Origin: Bacilli bacterium | Lineage (GTDB): Bacteria; Bacillota_I; Bacilli_A; RFN20; CAG-826 | Reading direction: 5' to 3' | Assembly (NCBI GenBank): GCA_024408505.1 | Contig: JAKSUZ010000010.1 | Coordinates: 1-39,872, forward strand | DNA length: 39,872 nucleotides | Shown here: positions 17,302-24,565 of the stretch, piece by piece | Position numbering within the stretch: the stretch's first letter is position 1 | Layout: each line of letters starts with the position of its first letter | The notes under the pieces: model-generated | Seen by the model: only the letters and a program-made list of their open reading frames with translations | Told to the model about the DNA's origin: nothing | The model's database searches: none | Translations under genes and position numbers: made by a program

Positions 17302-18813
17302 CTTAATCTTCGTGTTTAAATCATACGCAATATACTTCGCTTCGTTGATTAGGCGTTTTTTATTCCATGCCATTAGTTTTGAAGTAGGTTTGCTATTTTT
17401 AATCTTTCTAGCGGTATTAACAATATCTTTTCTAATCATTATTTCGTCCTTATCTTTTTTAGCGTAATATTCACTCATTATTAAGATGATGATGATGATA
17501 CTAGGAATACAATCGATAAATAATCCACATAGATAACTACTTTCAAACATACCAATTAGACTAAACAATACTAAGAATATAAGAGTAGAATCAATAACCC
17601 AATGATTTTTCTTATCTCTTACCTTAATAGCCGCGTAAATAAAATATCCATATATATAAGCATAAATCCCTAATAAGATAATTCCCCCATTACCTAGTAA
17701 ATCAATTACAAAATTATGAGATGAATATATTGCCCAATCCCATTCAGGCGCTACTTTTACATATACTTGATGAAGAATCATTCCATATGAATCAATACCA
17801 TAGCCAAAAATCACTCGCCATGAGGATAATAATTTAAAAGCTGAATCCCAGATTAATTGTCGAGTAGAGATTGTCACTTTAGCGTGTTCAATTAATCTAG
17901 TAAAAAAATCACGTATTTTAAATAATATACCCGACTCGCTTTTAATTATTCCGGTGATAAATAAGGGCATAAGGATAATAAAGAACCCAACAATAAGTAA
18001 TGTAATAATTAAATTATCTTTACTCTTTTTAGACACTAATACTAACTGAACAATGATGTAGATAAGTAACATTAATGTTCCAGATACGATGGCAGTTTTA
18101 GCCATCGAAAACAATAAAAAGATATAAAAAGGAATAAGGAGGAGACTCCATTTCCAATTTTGATGACGAATTCTTAAAATAATGCTAATAAACATTCCAG
18201 TAACAAGCACTAAGCCAAAAGAGTTCTTTTGGAAGAAGATTGATCCAATCCCATCTGGATTATTAAAGAAATTAATATATCGATTCCAGTCAGTAATAAA
18301 ACTAAGCACAATAGTTAATAATGCAAAACCAAGAACTACATAAAGGATAATATCCAAATAATGATGGCTAGTAACCTTTCTAGGAATCAAATAGAAGCAA
18401 AGATAAGGTAATATTGCAAAGAAGAACCCGGAGAAGATGTAATACACACGCATAATGGGTGTGATAACAAGCGATGCATCATTAGGAAGTGTCATCTCAT
18501 TCGGCAATGTCATAACTGCAATTAAATTAAAAACCGCAATTACTATGCCTAAGTATAGAAAAACATTCTTTAACTTAAGTTTGTTATATTTATATTCAAC
18601 AAAAATATAGAAAACAAAAGCCGCTAAAGTAAATATAAAAGCGGTTAAGCCTAAACCTAACATTGCATTATCAGAAATATTTTGAACAGCAATGCGTTTT
18701 AATACGCATAAATCAATTAAACCAATACTTAAACCTAGTAAAGGAAACATTAATAAATCAATGATTAAGATTGGATAAGATATCAAAGATTGAGTCTTAC
18801 TATCTCTCTTCAT
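17296..18813 (-). CDS. O-antigen ligase/polymerase-like membrane protein (WaaL/Wzy fold)
   Basis: This is a 505-residue protein with about twelve hydrophobic segments. A large outer loop near residues 330-370 contains FGYGIDSYG and SSHNFVIDLLGNGG. The conserved HN-x5-L-x4-G motif is characteristic of the O-antigen ligase family, which transfers lipid-linked glycan to an acceptor outside the membrane or polymerises repeats. The basic C-terminal tail (~60 residues) lies inside. Its ATG is 8 bases after the ptsI stop, so it is probably cotranscribed with fruK-ptsH-ptsI although its function belongs with the glycan locus. In an ABC-export locus a ligase is more expected than a Wzy polymerase, but sequence does not decide. 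Confidence 0.8.
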   Translation of the reverse strand: MKRDSKTQSLISYPILIIDLLMFPLLGLSIGLIDLCVLKRIAVQNISDNAMLGLGLTAFIFTLAAFVFYIFVEYKYNKLKLKNVFLYLGIVIAVFNLIAVMTLPNEMTLPNDASLVITPIMRVYYIFSGFFFAILPYLCFYLIPRKVTSHHYLDIILYVVLGFALLTIVLSFITDWNRYINFFNNPDGIGSIFFQKNSFGLVLVTGMFISIILRIRHQNWKWSLLLIPFYIFLLFSMAKTAIVSGTLMLLIYIIVQLVLVSKKSKDNLIITLLIVGFFIILMPLFITGIIKSESGILFKIRDFFTRLIEHAKVTISTRQLIWDSAFKLLSSWRVIFGYGIDSYGMILHQVYVKVAPEWDWAIYSSHNFVIDLLGNGGIILLGIYAYIYGYFIYAAIKVRDKKNHWVIDSTLIFLVLFSLIGMFESSYLCGLFIDCIPSIIIIILIMSEYYAKKDKDEIMIRKDIVNTARKIKNSKPTSKLMAWNKKRLINEAKYIAYDLNTKIKL

Positions 18814-18821
18814 AGCAAAAC

Positions 18822-20474
18822 CTACTTCGGATCAAGATATTTACTAATATCAACTTTTTTAGAATCAATTTCTGCTAAAGCTTTACGGGTTTTTAAAACA
18901 TATGCACAAGAACAAGATAACTCATCAATATGAATTGCAGCCAAGAAAGGTAACATTTCTGGGTCTCTAGCTAATTCTCCACACATACTACAAGTGATAC
19001 CAGCTTTATGTGCATTTTCTACGGTCATCTTAATTAAACGCATAATCGCATAATGTTTTTTATTAAATGTGTCATTTAACGCTGGATTAAGACGGTCACA
19101 GGCTAAAGTATATTGGCTTAAATCATTCGTTCCAATAGAGAAGAAATCAACGTGCTTAGCAAGATCATCACTCATAATCGCTGCAGCCGGTGTTTCAATC
19201 ATAATACCAACCTTAACTTTATCGTTAAATGGAATATTGTCTTTCTTTAAGTCTTCTTTAACTTTCTTAATCATATCTTTAAAGAACTTAACTTCATCAA
19301 TACTTACAATCATTGGAATCATGATTGATAAGTTACCATAGACTGATGCTCGATATAGCGCTCTTAATTGAGTGTAAAACACATCTGGTTGTTTACGACA
19401 TATTCTAATTGAACGTAAGCCTAAAGCTGGGTTCTCTTCTTTAGCGAGATTAAAGTATGCTACTTCTTTATCCGCGCCAATATCAATCGTTCTAATAACT
19501 ACTTCTTTCTTACCCATTTCTTCAAGAACTTCACGATAGTAGTTAAACTGGAAGCCTTCGGTTGGATACGTCTTACTCGCTAAGTAAATGAACTCACTTC
19601 TAAATAATCCTATACCTTCGCCATCATTATTCTTTACGTTTTCAATTTCTAAAGCTGAGGCGATGTTAGTGTAAATCTTTAATTTAACCCCATCTTTAGT
19701 AACTGTTGGCTTACCAATATACTTCTTTAATAGGCTACCTTCGTCTAAATATTCTTTTTCTAATTCTTTATATTCTTTTAATTCATCTTCGGTTGGTTCA
19801 ATGACTAATCGACCACGAATTGCATCCACAATTGCAGTCTTACCATTATGAGTAGAAGATAAATTAAAGTAATTTAAACCACAGATCGTAGGAAGCTCAA
19901 GCGTTCTAGCGAAAATCGCTACATGGCTATTTTCGTTACCATTAATTAACACTAAGCCTTTTAAGAATCTCCGATCCATTCTCATTAAGACTGAAGCGGC
20001 TAAGTCATTACAAATTAAAATCGTCGGTTTAGTTAAATGTACTAATTCATTATTGCCCGATAAGACATTGATTAAGTTTTTACCAACTTCAATAACATCC
20101 GCCGCTCTTTGCTTCATGTATTCATCGTCTAAGATTGCAAAGCTATCAGCTATTTGTTTACTAGCATTATTAATAGCGTCTTCAGCAGTTTGACCATCAT
20201 TAATGTTAGAACGTACTAAATCTTCAAAGTCGGTATCTTCAGCCATTAAGCGATAGGTTTGGAAAAGCGCTGCTTTTTCTTCGCCGACGGTCTTTAAAGC
20301 CGTTTCATATAATTCATCAAATGTTTTTAAAGCGGATTGACGAGCGTACACAAATCGTTCATACTCATCACCACCGTGATCAAGATTTTTTTGGCGGGAT
20401 TTATTTGCTTCTTCGTAGGCTAAAACATCTGCGATTGCATATCCTTCGAAGATAATCCGGCCTTTATACTGCAT
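18822..20474 (-). CDS. ptsI: PTS enzyme I (phosphoenolpyruvate-protein phosphotransferase)
   Basis: This is a 550-residue cytoplasmic kinase that takes phosphate from phosphoenolpyruvate and hands it to HPr. The phosphorylated His is His184 in NENSHVAIFAR. The PEP-binding barrel shows GLFRSEFIYL, VVIRTIDIGADK and SIGTNDLSQYTLACDR, and the conserved catalytic Cys is Cys498 in CSMCGELA. It is about 20 residues shorter than common versions but all catalytic blocks are present. It lies 18 bases after ptsH, with only a weak ribosome site, so translation may be coupled. No sugar-specific enzyme II is visible in the window. Confidence 0.96.
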   Translation of the reverse strand: MQYKGRIIFEGYAIADVLAYEEANKSRQKNLDHGGDEYERFVYARQSALKTFDELYETALKTVGEEKAALFQTYRLMAEDTDFEDLVRSNINDGQTAEDAINNASKQIADSFAILDDEYMKQRAADVIEVGKNLINVLSGNNELVHLTKPTILICNDLAASVLMRMDRRFLKGLVLINGNENSHVAIFARTLELPTICGLNYFNLSSTHNGKTAIVDAIRGRLVIEPTEDELKEYKELEKEYLDEGSLLKKYIGKPTVTKDGVKLKIYTNIASALEIENVKNNDGEGIGLFRSEFIYLASKTYPTEGFQFNYYREVLEEMGKKEVVIRTIDIGADKEVAYFNLAKEENPALGLRSIRICRKQPDVFYTQLRALYRASVYGNLSIMIPMIVSIDEVKFFKDMIKKVKEDLKKDNIPFNDKVKVGIMIETPAAAIMSDDLAKHVDFFSIGTNDLSQYTLACDRLNPALNDTFNKKHYAIMRLIKMTVENAHKAGITCSMCGELARDPEMLPFLAAIHIDELSCSCAYVLKTRKALAEIDSKKVDISKYLDPK

Positions 20475-20492
20475 AAACTAAACTAATTTCTT

Positions 20493-20750
20493 TTATAAAT
20501 TTAACGCAAACACCTTTTGGATGGCCTCTGCGGCTATTTCTTCATCTGGTCCAGTAACATTAATCGTAATTTCTTCGCCAAATTTAATACATAAGCCCAT
20601 AACACCAAATATTTTCTTTAAATCGGTTGTTCTACCTTTTGAGGTAATGGTGGCAGTAGAAGCATATTTTCTTGCTTCCGCGACTACAATACCCGCTGGA
20701 CGAGCGTGAACGCCTTCTTTATCTCTAATTGTATAAGTAAATGTTTGCAT
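20493..20750 (-). CDS. ptsH: HPr phosphocarrier protein, lacking Ser46
   Basis: This is an 85-residue PTS carrier. His15 in GVHARPAG is the site phosphorylated by enzyme I. Aligned by eye with Bacillus subtilis HPr, the region is LKKIFGVMG instead of LKSIMGVMS. The regulatory Ser46 is therefore Lys46, and Ser52 is Gly. HPr kinase could not act at that position, so CcpA-type catabolite repression through this HPr is unlikely. Similar Ser-less HPr forms exist in other gut Bacillota as far as I recall. AGGAG precedes the ATG by 6 bases. It is the middle gene of fruK-ptsH-ptsI. Confidence 0.96.
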   Translation of the reverse strand: MQTFTYTIRDKEGVHARPAGIVVAEARKYASTATITSKGRTTDLKKIFGVMGLCIKFGEEITINVTGPDEEIAAEAIQKVFALNL

Positions 20751-20761
20751 AACCTATCTCC

Positions 20762-21685
20762 TTATTTTGCTTGTTTCATTAATTCAGCAATACTCTTCTC
20801 ATTTGCTAAGCCATCTGAGAACACAGTTGCTGATGCAACAATAACACCTTTTTTAATCGCTAAATCAAAACTACTAGTCTTTAAATATTCATCCGTAAGA
20901 CCTGCTAGTAATGAATCACCTGCACCAATCGTGCTTTTTACTTCACCTTTCATGGCTTTTACTTTCATAGTTAATTCATCATTAACTAACATCGCACCAT
21001 TTGCGCCTCTAAGTATTGATACGTTTTGCGCACCCATCTTTAGTAAACGTTTTGCGCCTTTTACACAATCGTCTTCGTTCTTTACCTGGGTATAAAGCGT
21101 ATCCGCTAATTCTTCTTCGTTAAGATTAACTAAAAATGGTTTATATTTAAGAATCTTTAATAATGGTGCACCAAATAGATCTACAACGATATAGGCATTA
21201 CGTGAAGAAATAAACTTTAAGAAACTATCAAATAAATTAAGTGATAATGTTTTAGGCATACCGCCTGAAATAATAACAATATCATCTTTCTTAATCTTGG
21301 CGAGCTTCTTCGCTAAGTTCATAATATCATCACGACCAATCTCCGGTCCTGGTGCGTTTACTTGAGTTTCTTCAAATGTTCCATCTTTGCCTTTATAAAT
21401 AACTTTAGTGTTAACTCTTGTATATCCGTTTTTAACGCGTACAAAATCGGTTTTAATACCATCTTTTCTTAAATCGTTTTCAAGTGCATCACCGGCATAA
21501 CCACCGATTAGACCTAAAGCCACATTATCGCGTTTAAGCGCTTTTAAAACACGAGAGACGTTAATTCCTTTTCCGCCTACACTTACGGTTTGAGTATAAG
21601 CACGATTGATTTTGTTAATCCGACATGGGTCATTTAATTTAAAAGCTACATCAACAGCCGGATTTAAAGTTACTGTATAAATCAT
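20762..21685 (-). CDS. fruK: 1-phosphofructokinase family sugar kinase (PfkB fold)
   Basis: This is a 307-residue ribokinase-fold enzyme. TLNPAVDVAF at the N-terminus, VGGKGINVSRVL (sugar site) and GAGDSLLAG (residues 254-262, catalytic Asp257) identify the FruK/LacC branch. It phosphorylates fructose-1-phosphate or tagatose-6-phosphate with ATP. It heads a unit with ptsH and ptsI, which supports a PTS-linked fructose role, but no fructose permease is adjacent. TATAAT on the minus strand (21696-21701) ends 10 bases before the ATG and there is no ribosome site, so the leader is very short. FruK is the likelier assignment over LacC. Confidence 0.85.
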   Translation of the reverse strand: MIYTVTLNPAVDVAFKLNDPCRINKINRAYTQTVSVGGKGINVSRVLKALKRDNVALGLIGGYAGDALENDLRKDGIKTDFVRVKNGYTRVNTKVIYKGKDGTFEETQVNAPGPEIGRDDIMNLAKKLAKIKKDDIVIISGGMPKTLSLNLFDSFLKFISSRNAYIVVDLFGAPLLKILKYKPFLVNLNEEELADTLYTQVKNEDDCVKGAKRLLKMGAQNVSILRGANGAMLVNDELTMKVKAMKGEVKSTIGAGDSLLAGLTDEYLKTSSFDLAIKKGVIVASATVFSDGLANEKSIAELMKQAK

Positions 21686-21695
21686 ACTATTTGTT

Positions 21696-21701
21696 ATTAT
21701 A
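21696..21701 (-). promoter_or_regulatory. -10 box of the fruK-ptsH-ptsI unit
   Basis: A consensus TATAAT lies on the minus strand, 10 bases before the fruK ATG. No convincing -35 box was found 16-18 bases upstream. The leader would be about three bases. Confidence 0.4.
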
Positions 21702-21776
21702 TCTAATTTCTATTGATTTGCCTATCTTTTAATGAAATTAAAAACTAAATAATTTATAATAGTGACAGGAGCATTT

Positions 21777-22970
21777 ATGTCATTATTTAAAAGAAAACCT
21801 AAAATCATTAGAGGACATGCTTTTAGTGAGTACCAAATTAATCGGAAAAAGGGACGGCAGATAGGATTTATTGCTATTTCAAGCATTGCTATCCTTACGG
21901 CAATTATCCTACCAATTTATTCCTGCGCGACTACGACAAAGGAAGGCTATCAAGACTATAGCTTTAAATATTGGAATGAATGTGAATCATTAAATAAATT
22001 AAAAACATTTGTCAGAGAGACCGTCACTCCCGGTAATAAGAACTATGTTCCTAAAATTGATAGAATCGCAACTTTTGATATGGATGGCACGCTCTTTGGA
22101 GAACGTTCACCAATTTATCTAGAATGGATGCTATATAACGATTATTACACTAAAATGTCTAGCGACGATCATCGAAAAACGGATCAAGTCCCAGTCCCTA
22201 ACGAATTTGAAGGCGCTTCTCCAGAATCACGCGTAGGCGTAACGCCAGAACAAGTCAACGATGCCATTGTGGAGTTTATGAAATCTAGAAAAGACAGCCC
22301 AGTTATTGATGACCCTAGTCATGAACGGAAAGTTTCATTAGAAATGGGCGAAGCCTATGTGGGTGCTCAATTATTCTCTGAAATACCAGTGCTAGACTAT
22401 CAAGCTATGGTTGATGAATATTTAAAACAAGATGCAGCGTGCTTTAATAATCTTAAATACAAAGACATGTTTTATAAACCTATGATTGAGGTAGTTGAAT
22501 ACTTACAGCAAAACAATTTTGATGTGTATGTGGTAAGCGGCACTGATCGTTTTATGGTTAGAACAATTATCCAAAAGCATTTAAATATCCCATCAAATAA
22601 GATCATTGGCATGGATGTTTCTTTATATCGTGAAGGCGGCAATGTTATCCGTGGTAAAGATTTAAAGTATAAAAACGTTAAAGAAGTTAAAGTAGAACTA
22701 ATCGCTCAAGAAATTTGCAATTGGCCAATTCTTTCTTTTGGCAATAGTTCAGGAGATGTACCAATGCACGATTTCACTTTAAGTAATCCTTATTATCACC
22801 ATTTAGCGTTTATGAACGTTGCCGATGACTTAGAAAGAGAATTTGGTTATACCGAAAAAGAATTGGAAGAACGCACCAGAGATTGGGATAGATTCGAGCA
22901 ATTCTCTATGAAAAAAGATTGGAAAACAATCTATGGTGATAATGTAACAATTATTCCTGAACCAAAATAG
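21777..22970 (+). CDS. Membrane-anchored HAD-superfamily phosphatase
   Basis: This is a 397-residue protein. A basic N-terminus (residues 1-29) is followed by one membrane helix (30-49) ending IYSCATTT, so the catalytic part should face outside. The phosphatase motifs are FDMDGTLFGE (nucleophile Asp101, acid Asp103), VVSGTDRF (motif II) and SFGNSSGDVPMHD (metal site), most like the SerB/PF12710 group. I chose the ATG at 21777, which has AGGAG 6 bases upstream; a GTG at 21762 is less likely. The substrate is unknown. An exported phosphatase could release phosphate or sugars near the transporter genes. It ends five bases from the convergent glpF. Confidence 0.82.
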   Translation: MSLFKRKPKIIRGHAFSEYQINRKKGRQIGFIAISSIAILTAIILPIYSCATTTKEGYQDYSFKYWNECESLNKLKTFVRETVTPGNKNYVPKIDRIATFDMDGTLFGERSPIYLEWMLYNDYYTKMSSDDHRKTDQVPVPNEFEGASPESRVGVTPEQVNDAIVEFMKSRKDSPVIDDPSHERKVSLEMGEAYVGAQLFSEIPVLDYQAMVDEYLKQDAACFNNLKYKDMFYKPMIEVVEYLQQNNFDVYVVSGTDRFMVRTIIQKHLNIPSNKIIGMDVSLYREGGNVIRGKDLKYKNVKEVKVELIAQEICNWPILSFGNSSGDVPMHDFTLSNPYYHHLAFMNVADDLEREFGYTEKELEERTRDWDRFEQFSMKKDWKTIYGDNVTIIPEPK

Positions 22971-22975
22971 TTGAA

Positions 22976-23872
22976 TTATTTTTTCTTTTTAGTGTTTTTG
23001 GTAGCAACAACTTTCTTATCTTTAGCCTTATGTTCTTTAATGATACTACCTTTTTTAATGTAGTTTTCATTAATAACACCTTTAACATCAACCGCAACTT
23101 TTGGTTGTGGAAGTAAATGTGCAATCGCACCGTCATAAATAAAGGCACCTAGAACTGCACCTAAGGTTGGAACAAAGATATACATTAAGAATTGATAACC
23201 ATTACCGAACACTGCTGAGGTATCATAACCTTTAATCGAACCCCAAATTAATGCAAATAAACGAGGACCAAAGTCACGCGCCATATTGAAACACGCGCCG
23301 CTATATGGACCCGCAAATGTAACACCAAAGGTAATATAAAGAGCTAAAACTAATGGGAATAAGGCTTTGCCTGGTTTATTGACGATTCTTTGATCGTTGC
23401 ACGCTAAAATTACAATAACCATAAAGGCGGTAAGAATAATCTCTAATGGTAATGCTGCATACCAGCCGCCATTATTGTAATTACAGAATAAAAGGTTAAC
23501 CGCTGCTGCATCTCCTACTTTATCAACGATATCAACGATTTGATTATGGAAAACGCCATATACCATGGCTGCACCAGCAAACCATCCTAAGATTTGGGCA
23601 CAAATATAAGGAACAAGGGTTTTCTTATCTTGTCTTTTAGTTAAGACCATCGCTAAAGTAACACCAGGGTTAAACTGAGCGCCGCTCACTGGATTAAAGA
23701 TTAACACCACGAATGCAATCGCTAAACCAAAGAGCATCGAGAATTCGTATTGATCAATCAAGTTAGTGATTCCACCTTGTTTAAAAAGCGGAACTAAACA
23801 TCCAAGACCAAAAAAGCCTACTAGTAAACCACAAAGGAATTCACTAAGGCATTGTTTTTTAAGAGAAACCAT
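22976..23872 (-). CDS. glpF: Glycerol facilitator / aquaglyceroporin with altered NPA motifs
   Basis: This is a 298-residue MIP channel with six membrane helices and two half-helices. The first signature is NPG (residues 68-70, SGAQFNPGVTLA) and the second is NMA (196-198, CFNMARDFGPR), where most family members have NPA twice. The selectivity Arg199 and the following Asp, typical of glycerol-conducting channels, are kept. The tail (residues ~265-298) is rich in Lys. GAGG lies before the ATG. It follows higA by 41 bases on the same strand. It should carry glycerol or other small solutes; no glpK or glpD is nearby. Confidence 0.9.
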   Translation of the reverse strand: MVSLKKQCLSEFLCGLLVGFFGLGCLVPLFKQGGITNLIDQYEFSMLFGLAIAFVVLIFNPVSGAQFNPGVTLAMVLTKRQDKKTLVPYICAQILGWFAGAAMVYGVFHNQIVDIVDKVGDAAAVNLLFCNYNNGGWYAALPLEIILTAFMVIVILACNDQRIVNKPGKALFPLVLALYITFGVTFAGPYSGACFNMARDFGPRLFALIWGSIKGYDTSAVFGNGYQFLMYIFVPTLGAVLGAFIYDGAIAHLLPQPKVAVDVKGVINENYIKKGSIIKEHKAKDKKVVATKNTKKKK

Positions 23873-23913
23873 ATATTTACCTCACTAATAATAGATTACT
23901 AAAAAGCGCTCTT

Positions 23914-24204
23914 TTAAGCAACGGAAACAGCCTTAATTGTTATAAGTTCTTTAGCTATTTCTTTTTTAATATTACGACGATCTATTTCATTTTGAATGTT
24001 GATAAAAAACATATCAGAAATATGGAAAAAAGCGCCTAATCTAATAGATGTATCCATAGTAATTGCTCTCCGATTATGAAGAATGTCTTGAATGCGTGAA
24101 GTAGGAACATTGATTGCTTTTGCTAGAGCATAAGCAGAAAGATTCATGGGTTTCATAAATTCCTCCATAAGAATCTCACTAACTTTCGGTGTAGGTATGT
24201 TCAT
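23914..24204 (-). CDS. higA: HigA-type antitoxin (XRE helix-turn-helix)
   Basis: This is a 96-residue DNA-binding antitoxin. Residues ~20-75 form an XRE helix-turn-helix (SAYALAKAINVPTSRIQDIL, then ITMDTSIRLGAFF), typical of the HigA/VapI group. It should bind and block the toxin encoded 10 bases upstream and repress the shared promoter. It has a good AGGAG site 7 bases before the ATG, while the toxin gene appears leaderless. That difference could help keep antitoxin in excess. The gene order is toxin first, as usual for HigBA. Confidence 0.93.
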   Translation of the reverse strand: MNIPTPKVSEILMEEFMKPMNLSAYALAKAINVPTSRIQDILHNRRAITMDTSIRLGAFFHISDMFFINIQNEIDRRNIKKEIAKELITIKAVSVA

Positions 24205-24214
24205 AATTTTCTCC

Positions 24215-24502
24215 TTAGTGATAATCCACTATCTCAACATTAGCGTAATCAGAGCCGTTATTTTTAGGAACGAAACAAATTCGCCACTGTTGATTTATTC
24301 TAATGCTATATTGTCCAGAACGATTATTCTTCAATTTCTCCAAATGATTAGCTGGAGGAACTTTAAGATCGTTTAATGAACAAGCTGCATTAAGCATAAT
24401 TAGCTTACGTAAGGCGACTTTTTGAATACCAATAGGAAGTTTCCTTGAAAATTCCTGATTGTATATTTTTTCTGTCTCCTTATCTTTAAAACTAATTATC
24501 AT
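24215..24502 (-). CDS. higB: HigB-type toxin (RelE/ParE superfamily mRNA interferase)
   Basis: This is a 95-residue toxin. The beta-rich C-terminus has YSIRINQQWRICF, the signature of HigB toxins, plus an upstream ALRKLIMLNAA helix and HLEKLKNNR. HigB cleaves translated mRNA on the ribosome. It is the first gene of the pair; higA follows 10 bases later. A near-perfect promoter ends 6 bases before the ATG, so the mRNA is probably leaderless. The frame is intact and length is normal, so the module looks functional. Confidence 0.93.
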   Translation of the reverse strand: MIISFKDKETEKIYNQEFSRKLPIGIQKVALRKLIMLNAACSLNDLKVPPANHLEKLKNNRSGQYSIRINQQWRICFVPKNNGSDYANVEIVDYH

Positions 24503-24508
24503 ATTGCC

Positions 24509-24537
24509 AGTATATCTGTTTTACGTGTATATGTCAA
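24509..24537 (-). promoter_or_regulatory. higBA promoter, consensus type, predicted leaderless
   Basis: On the minus strand TTGACA (24532-24537), 17 bases, then TATACT (24509-24514). Only ggcaat separates the -10 box from the higB ATG, so the start codon is at about +1. Imperfect copies of CGTGTRTAT lie on both sides of the -35 box (plus strand 24524 and 24539), 15 bases apart, and are candidates for a HigA operator. Confidence 0.75.
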
Positions 24538-24565
24538 GCGTGTGTATTGTAAAATCTTACAAATT

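Noticed and set aside
20521-21095. Plus-strand open frames opposite ptsH and fruK
   Set aside because: They are antisense shadows of two well-defined genes and match no protein pattern.
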